Assembly (NCBI GenBank): GCA_003666485.1
Contig: CP032931.1
Coordinates: forward strand, 682,001-746,000
Direction of reading: 5' to 3'
DNA length: 64,000 nt
Source: Levilactobacillus brevis
GTDB lineage: Bacteria; Bacillota; Bacilli; Lactobacillales; Lactobacillaceae
Numbering within the stretch: the stretch's first letter is position 1; each line of letters opens with the position of its first letter. Below, one piece after another: positions 16,037 to 24,525 of the stretch. The notes under the pieces were generated by a model. That model was not told the origin of the DNA, did not search any database, and saw only the letters and a list, made by a program, of their open reading frames with translations. The position numbers were made by a program, and so were the translations under genes.

Positions 16037-16488
16037 GAACGGTAAGGCGGTCAGCACGGACTACCTTATGTTCAAAGACTAGTTTTGCTGCCATAAACTC
16101 AGATGTCACCATGAATCTGGCTACTGTCATGTGGGTTAGGATGATTAGCTAGTGCGCTTCCCAATCCGTGGAAATTACCTTAGGCGTGTTAAGCGAAACA
16201 GGCTGCCCAGCAGAACCGGTTGTAGAAGCTGCCGAAAGTAGTATATCTTGGGGAAAAGTCCCAGCAACTTTCCGTGGCATGCGCCTAGCCAGCGGTCGGT
16301 AGCACAATTATTTTTGTAGTTTTCGGTGAAATTTACTCTAAAAGACCTGATTGACAGCCAGATCTTTGGCGACTGCCACCCAGAGACACTGACTTTCCCG
16401 TCACACCCACGCAACGTAAGAACCGAAAACCCGGTTAATGTTGCAACCGGATTAACCACATTACGCTTTGTCATTTAAGCCGGTATTT
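16037..16488. other. Intergenic region after repeat B2
   Basis: A 99-codon minus-strand frame (16175-16474) has no ribosome site and protein-unlike composition. Several short inverted repeats are present, but none is clearly a site of known type. Confidence 0.5.
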
Positions 16489-16543
16489 CTTAACGTGGGC
16501 GTAACTCAGGAACAATCACGGTGTAACCTCCGCGGGTTATGAT
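16489..16543 (+). promoter_or_regulatory. WalR-like boxes and promoter of the second LysM gene
   Basis: CTTAAC (16489), CGTAAC (16500) and TGTAAC (16522) are in phase on an 11-bp period. The -10 TATGAT starts at 16538, 16 bp after the start of the last box; no good -35 is visible. Confidence 0.65.
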
Positions 16544-16602
16544 AGGTCTCGTTAAGTAATTGATAGACAGAGTCACTAATCAAAAGGAGGACATTCATTT
16601 AT

Positions 16603-17244
16603 ATGAATATCAAAAAAGCTTTTATCACTACTTTAGGAACTGCAGCCATCTTAGGTGCCGGTATCTTCGCCGGAACTACTTCCGCTAACGCCGACGTCCG
16701 GGTAACGGTGAAGTCGGGAGACACGGTTGCTAAAATCGCTAACCAATACAACTCCAGCGTTTCTGCTATCGAAAAAGCCAACAGCTTAAAAAATGTTAAC
16801 TTGATTTATGTGGGCGAATCCTTGGAGATTCCTAACGCCACGAGCGCTTCAACGACCACTACGACTAGTGCGGCAACCACGCCTAGCCAATCCACAACGA
16901 CGACCAACACAACAAATAACGCTAAAACAAACTACAGCCACACTTACAGCAACCAAGCCAGCACGAGCGCCTCAACGGGGACGACTAGCAGCGCTTCTAC
17001 GGCGTCTACGTCCACGACGGGCTCTGACTCTTCAGCCAAGGCTTGGATCGCTAACAAGGAATCTGGTGGCTCTTACACCGCTACCAATGGTAACTACTAC
17101 GGTAAGTACCAATTGAGCAAGTCTTACCTGAATGGGGACTACTCTGCCGCTAACCAAGAAAAGGTTGCGAACGCATACGTGACGTCCCGTTACGGGTCAT
17201 GGGCCGCTGCCAAGTCATTCTGGCAAGCAAACGGCTGGTACTAA
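16603..17244 (+). CDS. Secreted LysM protein with lysozyme-like C-terminal domain (paralogue)
   Basis: A 213-residue paralogue of the 14814 product with the same build: signal peptide (1-30, cut near SANA), one LysM domain (SGDTVAKIANQYNSS, LIYVGESLEIP), a Ser/Thr linker of about 75 residues, and a C-terminal domain opening AKAWIANKESGGSY. The two C-terminal domains are close to identical while the linkers differ. ATG 16603 follows AAAGGAGG with the same leader as its paralogue. Predicted peptidoglycan-binding and -trimming enzyme of the wall. Confidence 0.88.
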   Translation: MNIKKAFITTLGTAAILGAGIFAGTTSANADVRVTVKSGDTVAKIANQYNSSVSAIEKANSLKNVNLIYVGESLEIPNATSASTTTTTSAATTPSQSTTTTNTTNNAKTNYSHTYSNQASTSASTGTTSSASTASTSTTGSDSSAKAWIANKESGGSYTATNGNYYGKYQLSKSYLNGDYSAANQEKVANAYVTSRYGSWAAAKSFWQANGWY

Positions 17245-17270
17245 ACCAGATTAAGCAAATAAATCCCTGA

Positions 17271-17312
17271 AAAAAGGACGGTCCAGTGAAAGAATACTGG
17301 CCGTTCTTTTTC
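17271..17312 (+). terminator. Terminator after the second LysM gene
   Basis: GGACGGTCCAGT pairs with ACTGGCCGTTC and is followed by five T residues. Confidence 0.8.
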
Positions 17313-17383
17313 GTGTCTAGACCGGCGTTTAACGACATATTGTTACACCAAGTTACCCGAAATGGTGAATCCCGTTACAAGTT

Positions 17384-17427
17384 TGTAACATACGGAAAAC
17401 CTGGCTGTAACTTAAGAACGTTATGAT
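17384..17427 (+). promoter_or_regulatory. WalR-like boxes and promoter of the LysM-less paralogue
   Basis: TGTAAC at 17384 and 17406 are 22 bp apart (two helical turns). The -10 TATGAT starts at 17422, again 16 bp after the second box. More GTTAC words on the other strand lie just upstream (17342-17380). Confidence 0.65.
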
Positions 17428-17460
17428 ATTCTTAATTAATTCATTAGGAGGGGCCCACAG

Positions 17461-17811
17461 TTGAAATTAAAAACCGTTTTCATGTTAATCGTCATGGTCG
17501 TGTCATTGGCCCTTCCTAGTGTCTCGTCAGTGGTCAAGCCTGCTACGACGGCCGAAGCCAGTGTGACTTACACTTGCAAGCTGTCCAAGAAGGAACAACG
17601 GGCTAAAGCCTGGATCGCCGTTAAGGAATCTGGTGGCAATTACCGCGCCCGAAACGGCCGGTACTACGGCAAGTACCAACTCACCATTTCCATGTTGAAA
17701 GGTGACTACAGTAAAGCCAACCAAGAAAAGACCGCGGATCGTTACGCACACAACCGGTACGGTTCCTGGACCAAGGCCAAGCGTCATTGGTTGGGCTACG
17801 GCTGGTTCTAA
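17461..17811 (+). CDS. Secreted lysozyme-like domain protein without LysM
   Basis: A 116-residue protein starting at TTG, preceded by GGAGG. It has a signal peptide (1-33) and then only the C-terminal domain of the two LysM neighbours, AKAWIAVKESGGNY through GKYQLT to the closing GYGWF, with the Glu of KESGG kept. It is more basic than its paralogues and lacks linker and LysM, so its wall binding must come from the domain or charge. The three genes form a duplicated family, each with its own promoter. Confidence 0.82.
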   Translation: MKLKTVFMLIVMVVSLALPSVSSVVKPATTAEASVTYTCKLSKKEQRAKAWIAVKESGGNYRARNGRYYGKYQLTISMLKGDYSKANQEKTADRYAHNRYGSWTKAKRHWLGYGWF

Positions 17812-17830
17812 CAAATTAACGTAAATGATA

Positions 17831-17858
17831 GGGTCACGGCTGCGGTCGTGGCTTTTTT
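17831..17858 (+). terminator. Terminator
   Basis: GTCACGGC pairs with GTCGTGGC, followed by six T residues. Confidence 0.75.
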
Positions 17859-17913
17859 GCTGTCACTAACTGGAAGCCGACCCTAAAAATTCTCACAGAA
17901 AGCCAATCTTTTC

Positions 17914-17942
17914 TTGAAAGCGGTTACAAAATCATTTAAACT
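17914..17942 (+). promoter_or_regulatory. ackA promoter with overlapping cre
   Basis: TTGAAA (17914-17919), 17-bp spacer, TAAACT (17937-17942). TGAAAGCGGTTACA at 17915-17928 is a perfect cre match and covers the -35, so CcpA would repress here rather than activate. Confidence 0.75.
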
Positions 17943-17981
17943 GGGAAGTAACCGAGAAAATGATTGGGAGGAAGCAGTACT

Positions 17982-19169
17982 ATGGCAAAGACATTAGCAA
18001 TTAACGCAGGTAGCTCGACATTGAAGTGGAAGTTGTTTTCCATGCCAGAGGAGACGGTGATTGCCTCAGGGATGGTCGACCGGTTGAATCTACCGGGGTC
18101 CATTTTCAAGGTCAAGTTACCCGATGGCAAGAAGATTACGGATACGCAGGACAATATCACCAATAAGCTGGCGGCGGCCATGGTACTGACGCGGCTGAAA
18201 TCCTACGGGATCGTTAAGCATCTGAGCGAGATTACGGGTGTCGGCCACCGGGTCGTGGCTGGCGGGGAAGTCTTCAAGGACTCCGCGGTCATCACGCCCA
18301 TCGTGTTGAAGCAGATCAAGGAACTCAAGGATTACGCGCCGTTGCATAACCCGGTGCAGGCCTACTACATCGAGGTCTTCCAGCAATTATTGCCAGAAGC
18401 CAAGCAGGTCGCGGTCTTTGACACGTCGCTATACACGGAAATGCCCGCCGTCAATTATATGTACAGCATTCCCTATGAATATTATGATAAATTTGGTGCC
18501 CGGAAGTACGGCGCCCACGGTACGAGTCACCGTTACGTGGCCCACCGGACGGCAGAAATCTTGGGCAAACCGTTGTCCGATTTGAAGCTGATCACGTTGC
18601 ATCTGGGTTCTGGCTCATCCATCACAGCGTTTGACCACGGCCATGCCCTAGACACGTCCATGGGCTTCACGCCGCTGGCCGGGGTCATGATGGGGACGCG
18701 TTCTGGGGACATTGACGTGTCACTGGTTGCTTTTTTGGCCGAGAAGCTCCACAAGACCATGCCGGAAATGATCGATATTTTGAACCATAAGTCCGGTCTG
18801 CTGGGAATCTCCGAGCTATCGCCTGATCAACGGGACTTGGAAAAGACCCAAGACGAACGGCCAAAGTCAAAATTGGCGCTGCAAATGTTTGTCGACCGGG
18901 TCGTCAGCTACGTCGGCAGTTACATCGCTGAACTGGGTGGCGTTGATGCCATTGTCTTCACGGCCGGTTCCGGTGAGAACGGCGTGGACATGCGCCAAGC
19001 CGTTGCGGACAAGCTGAATTACTTTGGCATTGCGATCGACCCCGCTAAGAATGATTTCCGTGGTGAGGAACACATCGTTAGCCCTGACGGCAGCAAGGTG
19101 CAGGTACTGGTTGTGCCAACGAATGAAGAATTGATGATTGTGCGCGATGTGGCGCGGTTAACTGAATAG
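17982..19169 (+). CDS. ackA: Acetate kinase
   Basis: A 395-residue cytosolic kinase that turns acetyl phosphate and ADP into acetate and ATP. The N-terminal LAINAGSSTLKWKLF, the central ITLHLGSGSSITA and TSMGFTPLAGVMMGTRSGDID, and the C-terminal FTAGSGENG are the ASKHA acetokinase signatures. ATG 17982 is preceded by GGGAGG. In this organism it draws ATP from the acetyl phosphate made by the phosphoketolase encoded at 35168. Monocistronic, with a cre over its promoter. Confidence 0.96.
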   Translation: MAKTLAINAGSSTLKWKLFSMPEETVIASGMVDRLNLPGSIFKVKLPDGKKITDTQDNITNKLAAAMVLTRLKSYGIVKHLSEITGVGHRVVAGGEVFKDSAVITPIVLKQIKELKDYAPLHNPVQAYYIEVFQQLLPEAKQVAVFDTSLYTEMPAVNYMYSIPYEYYDKFGARKYGAHGTSHRYVAHRTAEILGKPLSDLKLITLHLGSGSSITAFDHGHALDTSMGFTPLAGVMMGTRSGDIDVSLVAFLAEKLHKTMPEMIDILNHKSGLLGISELSPDQRDLEKTQDERPKSKLALQMFVDRVVSYVGSYIAELGGVDAIVFTAGSGENGVDMRQAVADKLNYFGIAIDPAKNDFRGEEHIVSPDGSKVQVLVVPTNEELMIVRDVARLTE

Positions 19170-19176
19170 TCAATGA

Positions 19177-19208
19177 AAGCGTCGCTCCGGTATGGGGCGG
19201 CGTTTTTT
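19177..19208 (+). terminator. Terminator after ackA
   Basis: AAGCGTCGCTCC pairs with GGGGCGGCGTT, followed by a T run; the stop codon of the convergent hydrolase gene lies in the T run. Confidence 0.8.
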
Positions 19209-20004
19209 AGTCAAACGACGCGAGAAAATGCTGGAAGTAGGTGGCCATCATTTGGTATTGGTCGATGGGCAGGTTGTGGCCGGCATCTGCGAAGAGTCCC
19301 AGGGAGCCGTTGGGTTGGCGAGCCATGAAGGCCAAGTGGTCGGTATAGCCGATGGTCACATCATGTCGGCCGGACAGCAGGGTGATGGGTTGCGTGAAAC
19401 GAGTAGCCTTGAGATCCGTTTCGAAGGTCAAGCGGTAGTGCTGGCCGTGGTCGCGATGTAGCTGATGTAAGGCGTCGAGGTCGGTTCGGCGGATGCCGGG
19501 GATGACCTGCGTTTGAAAGGCTTGCCAGGTCTCGGGGGTCTGCACGACCGTGACCTTTTGGTAGTTGGCAAAATAATCCGCATTTTCCGTGACCTGAATT
19601 GGCGTGGTCGTGAGGACTTGGCGGTCGGCAACGTGGCGCTCGCCTTTGATGCCAGTGAGTGTCGGGCAGACCAAAAAGAGGCGTTGTACACGTTCGGGTT
19701 GCTGAAAGGCCAAGCCTAACGCCAGGTAGCCGCCGTAGGAGTAACCAACCACGGTGTAGGGTTGATTGCCCAAGACCGCGTGAATGGTTTCTTGAATGGC
19801 TGCTAAGACGTGGTTACTGTCTGTTTGGTCAGGTGGTAAGGCCGGCGTGGCGCCCATGCCGGGTAGGTCGAGGTAAAGTCGCGTGTGGGGCTGGTCGGCC
19901 ATGAGCGGCTCAAACCATTGTTCCATTGCATCATGGTCGATAGCAGCGCCGTGAATAAACACGATGGGGCTGCCGTGGCCGCGTAAATCATAATGTAAGT
20001 GCAT
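19207..20004 (-). CDS. Alpha/beta-hydrolase
   Basis: A 265-residue serine hydrolase. The oxyanion-hole segment VFIHGAAIDH, the nucleophile elbow GYSYGG (Ser89), the acid in LLSGRHDVTIG and the base in ADAGHNLP are all present. No signal peptide, so it acts in the cytosol on a small ester or related substrate that cannot be named. The ATG is preceded by TAGGAGGG. Convergent with ackA. Confidence 0.88.
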   Translation of the reverse strand: MHLHYDLRGHGSPIVFIHGAAIDHDAMEQWFEPLMADQPHTRLYLDLPGMGATPALPPDQTDSNHVLAAIQETIHAVLGNQPYTVVGYSYGGYLALGLAFQQPERVQRLFLVCPTLTGIKGERHVADRQVLTTTPIQVTENADYFANYQKVTVVQTPETWQAFQTQVIPGIRRTDLDALHQLHRDHGQHYRLTFETDLKATRFTQPITLLSGRHDVTIGYTDHLAFMARQPNGSLGLFADAGHNLPIDQYQMMATYFQHFLASFD

Positions 20005-20166
20005 CGTTGGTCCCTCCTAAAAATACCGATAACATACCTTCATTATACCCTAGCATCACCATGTTAACGGGGCCTTAAGTAGGGGCTTAACCCTTTCTTG
20101 ACCACTATGTCAGTTAGGTAAAGACCGTGACAAATTGTCATGAAGACCGGCATTCTTTAATTGAGT

Positions 20167-20199
20167 AGTAACTTGTTCCTAACGGCGTTGAGATATCCT
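20167..20199 (+). promoter_or_regulatory. WalR-like boxes and promoter of the 3D-domain gene
   Basis: AGTAAC (20167) and CCTAAC (20178) are 11 bp apart. A -10-like TATCCT starts at 20194, 16 bp after the second box, as at the three other exported-protein promoters. Confidence 0.55.
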
Positions 20200-20239
20200 G
20201 GCGGTAAGCTAGGGTCAATCAAAAGGGAGGAACCACTTG

Positions 20240-20722
20240 ATGATTAGAAAAGTTCTACTTACCACCTTTAGCGCCGTTGCGGTTTTCGCCGCCGGCATCG
20301 GTTTTTCCGGCGTCACTGCCAGTGCCCACGCCTTACAGGGAGCGGCGAACACCCAATACCAACAATCGCAAGCTAGCACTTACACCGCTTCAGCCGTGAG
20401 CCTCCGCGGGCAAGCGGCTAGTCAAACCAGTACCACGAGTACCAGCAACAACGCCACCGGGGCAACGATTACCGCTGCACAGTTTGAGCAGCAGGGGGTC
20501 GTCTACCTCAATGGCAATAAATGGACGTATTATTCTGGTAGCCTGACCGCTGACGGCACGCAAATCAGCGCCAACGGCCTGGACCCTAATGGCTATCGGG
20601 TCGTCGCGGCCCCAGCCAGCGTGCCATTTGGCACTAAGATCATGACACCACTGGGCATGGGCGTCGTGCATGACCGCGGAACCGCCATCACGGGCAATCA
20701 CTATGACGTGGTGTTGCAGTAA
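20240..20722 (+). CDS. Secreted 3D-domain (double-psi barrel) cell-wall protein
   Basis: A 160-residue exported protein. The signal peptide spans residues 1-31 (cut after ASAHA), followed by a Gln/Ser/Thr-rich stretch to about residue 75. The C-terminal domain YRVVAAPASVPFGTKI, then GVVHDRG and HYDVVL carries the spaced Asp residues of the 3D domain, which resembles the MltA/Sps active site. Such proteins are taken to be peptidoglycan lytic enzymes or their relatives. ATG 20240 is 9 nt after GGGAGG. Monocistronic with a terminator. Confidence 0.82.
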   Translation: MIRKVLLTTFSAVAVFAAGIGFSGVTASAHALQGAANTQYQQSQASTYTASAVSLRGQAASQTSTTSTSNNATGATITAAQFEQQGVVYLNGNKWTYYSGSLTADGTQISANGLDPNGYRVVAAPASVPFGTKIMTPLGMGVVHDRGTAITGNHYDVVLQ

Positions 20723-20738
20723 ACTAGTGGGTAAACGT

Positions 20739-20778
20739 AACCGCACCTCATCGGTTGAGCCGAGGGGGTGCGGTTTTG
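20739..20778 (+). terminator. Terminator after the 3D-domain gene
   Basis: AACCGCACC pairs with GGGTGCGGTT across a loop, followed by a T-rich end. Confidence 0.75.
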
Positions 20779-21134
20779 TTTACGTCTAAATGGCTGGGGG
20801 AGCCAACGTATCTATAGCATACCTGATGTTTAGCCGAATTGCGAGTGATATCTAACTAATTTAGTTGGTTACTTAGGGGTTAACCAATTGAACTAAAAAA
20901 GGTGGTGCTCAGACAGTTGTTTTATAAATAAATCGTTAATAAAATATAGATAATATTGTGGATAATTAACACTTGATACTTGGCGAAAAATCAGGTAAGC
21001 TTTAGAAACAGTAGCGACTTACGCGTGTTGCGGTTCTCTAGCTAGGGGAGGACAAATGATGCTGGCGTTAAGTTTGACTGGGGATGCTGTCTTGGCCGTC
21101 ACGCCCGTTCGCGCTACACGGACCAATTCAGCGC
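20779..21134. other. Intergenic region, possibly a decayed exported-protein gene
   Basis: AT-rich. At 21049 GGGGAGGACAA precedes ATGATG (21056), opening with MLALSLTGDAVLAVTPVRA, which looks like the end of a signal peptide, but the frame then runs through a terminator and against the ABC permease gene. A remnant at most. Confidence 0.4.
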
Positions 21135-21168
21135 AAAAAACGAGACTAGCGCAATCGTCTAGTCTCGT
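21135..21168 (-). terminator. Terminator of the ABC exporter operon
   Basis: ACGAGACTAG pairs with CTAGTCTCGT; read on the minus strand a run of T residues follows. Confidence 0.85.
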
Positions 21169-21191
21169 CAGGATAGTCAAATTTGTCAGGT

Positions 21192-22814
21192 TCAGCTCAT
21201 CTGTAAATCACGCCGACGATACCCAATCCAGCCAATGAGCACGAGCACAACGGCAAGACCAACCATCCAACTGAAAGTCGTCCAGTCCATGGCGTGGAGG
21301 GGAACGCGCGGCATCCAGCCGGTAGGGGTGACATTTTTAACCCAATCGGGCAACTTCAGGAGGCTCCCCATGTAAACGCTGATGAAACCCAGGGCCAGGT
21401 ATAACCAGCTGATGGCTTTTAGTCGTGGCCAGCAGCCAACCAGTAAGACGCTCAATGCCAGAAATACCCAGATTTCAGGCAGCTGGGCAGCAACCCCGTG
21501 CCAAAACTCGGTTGCGCTGATGCCATCCTTGACGTGGGTCAGGCTGGCGTCACCCATAACGACGATACCGGCCAGCCCCCCAATGAAGGCCAGTGTGCTG
21601 GTCACAAAGGCGGTTCCCACGTAACTGAAGAGCACGTGGGTCCGACTGACTGGTCGCGCATAGAGGGCTTCCAGCCAGCCACGCGTCTCATCGGTATGGA
21701 GTTTCAAAATCAACTGCATGCCCGGGATGATAGCCACCGCGGCCATGACGATGGCTAATAGTGACGTGAAACTCAATAAGATCTTATGATTGGCTTCGTG
21801 AACCATGGCAGCCCCGAAGACCTGTTGCATCGTGGGATTCGTTTTGAGAATGTCGCCAATCGTGTTAAAGACCGTGCCATAAGCGACGCCGAAGATAATG
21901 ACCGCGATGATCCAAGCGATGATCACGTTGCGTTGCCGCCGCCAAACCAGCGTGGCGGGTCCACGCAAGAAGCTAGAGGCTTGGGCACGGCCAGGTCGCG
22001 TCGTGATAGCACCCGCGCCGATGTCTCGGTGGTCGTTGGCCAGCAAGGCCAGTTGCAGGAAGACGAAAGCCGATAAGAGACTTAACCCCACGGGGAGCCA
22101 GCGGGGATCGTTGTAGGGCGCGAGCTTTTCGACCCAGCCCAACGGCGACCACCAGGTTAAGCGGGGATGCTGGACGTCCGTGATCATCCGACCCAGGTAG
22201 CTAATGCCAAAGACGGCATAGGCCAGACCGGTCGCGCTCGAAGCGTGGTCAGCGACCTGAGCGGTGAGTAGCCCCAGCATCCCGAATAAAAGACCGGTCG
22301 CGGCTAACCCCAGGCCGATGAGCCAATTGCCCTCGGTGGTGGCTCCTGGCATGTTGGCGGCGCTTAGTCCGACGCTGTAGAGGATACCCAGTAGACCGTT
22401 GACCAGAATCAACTCAATGGTGGCGGCCAGCAGTGGTGCGGTGGTCCCCACAGCGTGTGCGCGGACCAGTTCGGTGATGCCGAGATCCTCCTCGGCCCGG
22501 GTCGCGTGAACGCTTAACGCCAAGTTCATGACAACTTGAATCAGGGCCATGAAGAGCAACATTTCGTTGGCGAAGATTTCAGCCGTGGTCACCTGTCCCT
22601 TAAAGGAAAAGGTGCCAAACATAGCCACGATGCCCGGACTCGCGAGGGTACCCTTGATGGCATTGATTTCACTAGGTGTGCCGTAAATCCCCTCAAACTT
22701 CCAGGCCACACTGGCCATGAGGGCTGCCAGAATCAGGATCCACATGAGAATACGGAAGCGGTCGCGGCGGAGAGCCAAACGCACCAACTGTCCTGTACGT
22801 CCATAACGTGTCAT
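21192..22814 (-). CDS. ABC exporter permease
   Basis: A 540-residue membrane protein with about 12 hydrophobic segments in two similar halves, typical of antibiotic-type exporter permeases in which one long chain replaces two six-helix subunits. ATG 22814 is chosen because AAGGAG lies 8 nt upstream; GTG 22823 overlaps the stop of the ATPase gene. It follows the ATPase gene directly and is controlled with it by the divergent TetR gene. It probably exports a toxic lipophilic compound or a peptide; the substrate is unknown. Confidence 0.82.
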   Translation of the reverse strand: MTRYGRTGQLVRLALRRDRFRILMWILILAALMASVAWKFEGIYGTPSEINAIKGTLASPGIVAMFGTFSFKGQVTTAEIFANEMLLFMALIQVVMNLALSVHATRAEEDLGITELVRAHAVGTTAPLLAATIELILVNGLLGILYSVGLSAANMPGATTEGNWLIGLGLAATGLLFGMLGLLTAQVADHASSATGLAYAVFGISYLGRMITDVQHPRLTWWSPLGWVEKLAPYNDPRWLPVGLSLLSAFVFLQLALLANDHRDIGAGAITTRPGRAQASSFLRGPATLVWRRQRNVIIAWIIAVIIFGVAYGTVFNTIGDILKTNPTMQQVFGAAMVHEANHKILLSFTSLLAIVMAAVAIIPGMQLILKLHTDETRGWLEALYARPVSRTHVLFSYVGTAFVTSTLAFIGGLAGIVVMGDASLTHVKDGISATEFWHGVAAQLPEIWVFLALSVLLVGCWPRLKAISWLYLALGFISVYMGSLLKLPDWVKNVTPTGWMPRVPLHAMDWTTFSWMVGLAVVLVLIGWIGYRRRDLQMS

Positions 22815-22819
22815 GATGC

Positions 22820-23713
22820 TCACTCCTTCCCCGTGTAGTAGTGCATGAAGAGGTCTTCCAGTGTGGGTGGCGTGCTTTGTAGCGCTGCGATTTGGTGTTG
22901 GGCCAACGTGGCCATCACGGTGCTGAGGTGTTCGGCCTCAACGGAGAATTGCCATTCATGTGGGGCGTGGCCAGCTTCGACCCCGTGAACACCGGGGAGA
23001 GTGGTGACATCAAAATCATCGCCTAAGGTCACGGTCACCATCGTTCGTGTCAGGTGGCGCATGTCGGCTAGGCTCCCGGTCTCGATGAGTTGGCCTTCGC
23101 GAATGATACCGATTCGGTCACACATGCGCTCAACTTCAGATAGGATGTGGCTAGAGAGCAAGACGGCCTTGCCCTGTTGTTTTAGTGCCATGACGGCATC
23201 TTGGAAAATACGTTCGTTTAACGGGTCCAGGCCAGAGGTGGGTTCGTCAAAAATGTAGAAATCGGCGTTCTGGGAAAATGCCGCAATCAACGCGACCTTT
23301 TGCCGGTTCCCCTTCGAATAGGTCCGGGCCTTCTTGGTTGGGTCCAGCCCAAATTGCTTGATCAGCTCATCGGTCTTAGCGGAGTGGGCCGTGCCGTTCA
23401 TCTTGAGGAGGAGGTCAATGATTTCGCCACCTGTCAGATTTGGCCAGAGATAAACGTCGCCGGGAACGTAAGCTAGACGTTGATGAATGGCGACGCTGTC
23501 GGTCCAGACGTTTTGACCGAAGATGCTGGCTGTCCCGCCGGTCGCACGGATGAGTCCCAGTAACACCCGAATCGTTGTGGATTTACCCGCGCCGTTGGGG
23601 CCGATGAAACCAAAGACCTCGCCTGGTCGTACGTCAAACGTGATGTCTTTGAGTGCTTGGAAATGCCCAAATTTCTTTTGTAGATGATTAATTTGCAGTA
23701 CAGGATTTGTCAT
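22820..23713 (-). CDS. ABC exporter ATP-binding protein
   Basis: A 297-residue ATPase with Walker A GPNGAGKST, signature YSKGNRQKVALI, Walker B FYIFDEPTSGLDP and the switch His in LLSSHILSE. The last 80 residues form the regulatory tail common in CcmA/DrrA-type exporters. ATG 23713 is preceded by GAGGAGGGG. First gene of a two-gene exporter operon facing a TetR regulator. Confidence 0.93.
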   Translation of the reverse strand: MTNPVLQINHLQKKFGHFQALKDITFDVRPGEVFGFIGPNGAGKSTTIRVLLGLIRATGGTASIFGQNVWTDSVAIHQRLAYVPGDVYLWPNLTGGEIIDLLLKMNGTAHSAKTDELIKQFGLDPTKKARTYSKGNRQKVALIAAFSQNADFYIFDEPTSGLDPLNERIFQDAVMALKQQGKAVLLSSHILSEVERMCDRIGIIREGQLIETGSLADMRHLTRTMVTVTLGDDFDVTTLPGVHGVEAGHAPHEWQFSVEAEHLSTVMATLAQHQIAALQSTPPTLEDLFMHYYTGKE

Positions 23714-23784
23714 AGAGAATCCCCTCCTCACAGTTTTAAAATCGATTACATCGTAAGCCCCTGGTCACCGAAAGTCAACGAAAA

Positions 23785-23813
23785 AGTGAACTATTTTTAT
23801 AAAATAGTTCACT
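23785..23813. promoter_or_regulatory. TetR-type operator (13-bp inverted repeat)
   Basis: AGTGAACTATTTT, TAT, AAAATAGTTCACT: perfect 13-bp arms around 3 bp, centred between the divergent exporter and tetR genes. By position it should be the autoregulatory operator of the TetR protein. Confidence 0.8.
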
Positions 23814-23889
23814 AAAATGTCGGTGAAGAGGAACTTGCGGTATGATAGACTATAGACCAGTAAGGAATCTGTGAGGAAGGTGACGGTAA

Positions 23890-24525
23890 ATGGCAACCAA
23901 TCAAGAACGCAAGGCCCAGCAGCGGCAGGGAATTTTGGCGGCAGCAATCGAGCTGTTTAACACACAGGGGTTTAAGCCCACGCACGTTAAGACCGTGGCC
24001 CAGGCAGCGGGCGTGTCGCAGGTGACGCTATACAAATATTTTGATAGTAAGCTGGAATTGGGGCACCAGGTTGTCATTGAGATGATCAATCAGGGCTATG
24101 CCAGTTTTCAAAAGCTGATCGACGATGATCAGGTCCCGTTTCCCGATATCGTCAAGGCCATGATGGCCAACAAGGTCAAGCTCAGCGACAAGATTCACCC
24201 GGATTTCTACCAGTTTGTCATTGATGAGATGAGTGGTAAGAACGGCAGTAATGTGGTGAAGGAAGCCTACGTTGCTGGTGAAAAAAAGTTCTGGGACGCC
24301 GTGGTCGCGCGCGGACGAGCAGCGGGGATGATCAATCCCAATGTTTCGGATGAGGCATTACTGTTATACTTGGAAATGTACGTGTCGTACTTTACCACGG
24401 CTAATATTGCGCCGGAAAAGTACCAGCGACTCGTTGACCAACTAATGCATTTATTTTTCTACGGGTTTGCGGGCGTTCCCGCGACGGTGGACCATCCGCA
24501 ACCGACCAAGGAGGAGAAATCTTGA
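23890..24525 (+). CDS. TetR-family regulator
   Basis: A 211-residue repressor. The N-terminal DNA-binding domain (RQGILAAAIELFNTQGF, then VSQVTLYKYFDSK) is canonical. The C-terminal 150 residues form the variable ligand-binding domain. Divergent from the ABC exporter with a large palindrome between, so it most likely represses exporter and itself until an inducer binds. Its stop overlaps the start of the HD hydrolase gene. Confidence 0.9.
   Translation: MATNQERKAQQRQGILAAAIELFNTQGFKPTHVKTVAQAAGVSQVTLYKYFDSKLELGHQVVIEMINQGYASFQKLIDDDQVPFPDIVKAMMANKVKLSDKIHPDFYQFVIDEMSGKNGSNVVKEAYVAGEKKFWDAVVARGRAAGMINPNVSDEALLLYLEMYVSYFTTANIAPEKYQRLVDQLMHLFFYGFAGVPATVDHPQPTKEEKS

Noticed and set aside
16175-16474. 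99-codon minus-strand frame upstream of the second LysM gene
   Set aside because: No ribosome site, cysteine-rich irregular composition, next to the structured repeats; probably chance.
21056-21238. 60-codon frame with a fair ribosome site
   Set aside because: Runs through a terminator and overlaps the ABC permease gene; only the first 20 residues look like a signal peptide, so at best a remnant.
23741-23760. cre or lplA-type palindrome near the ABC ATPase gene
   Set aside because: Only half of the TGTAATCGATTACA word is present (ATCGATTACA).
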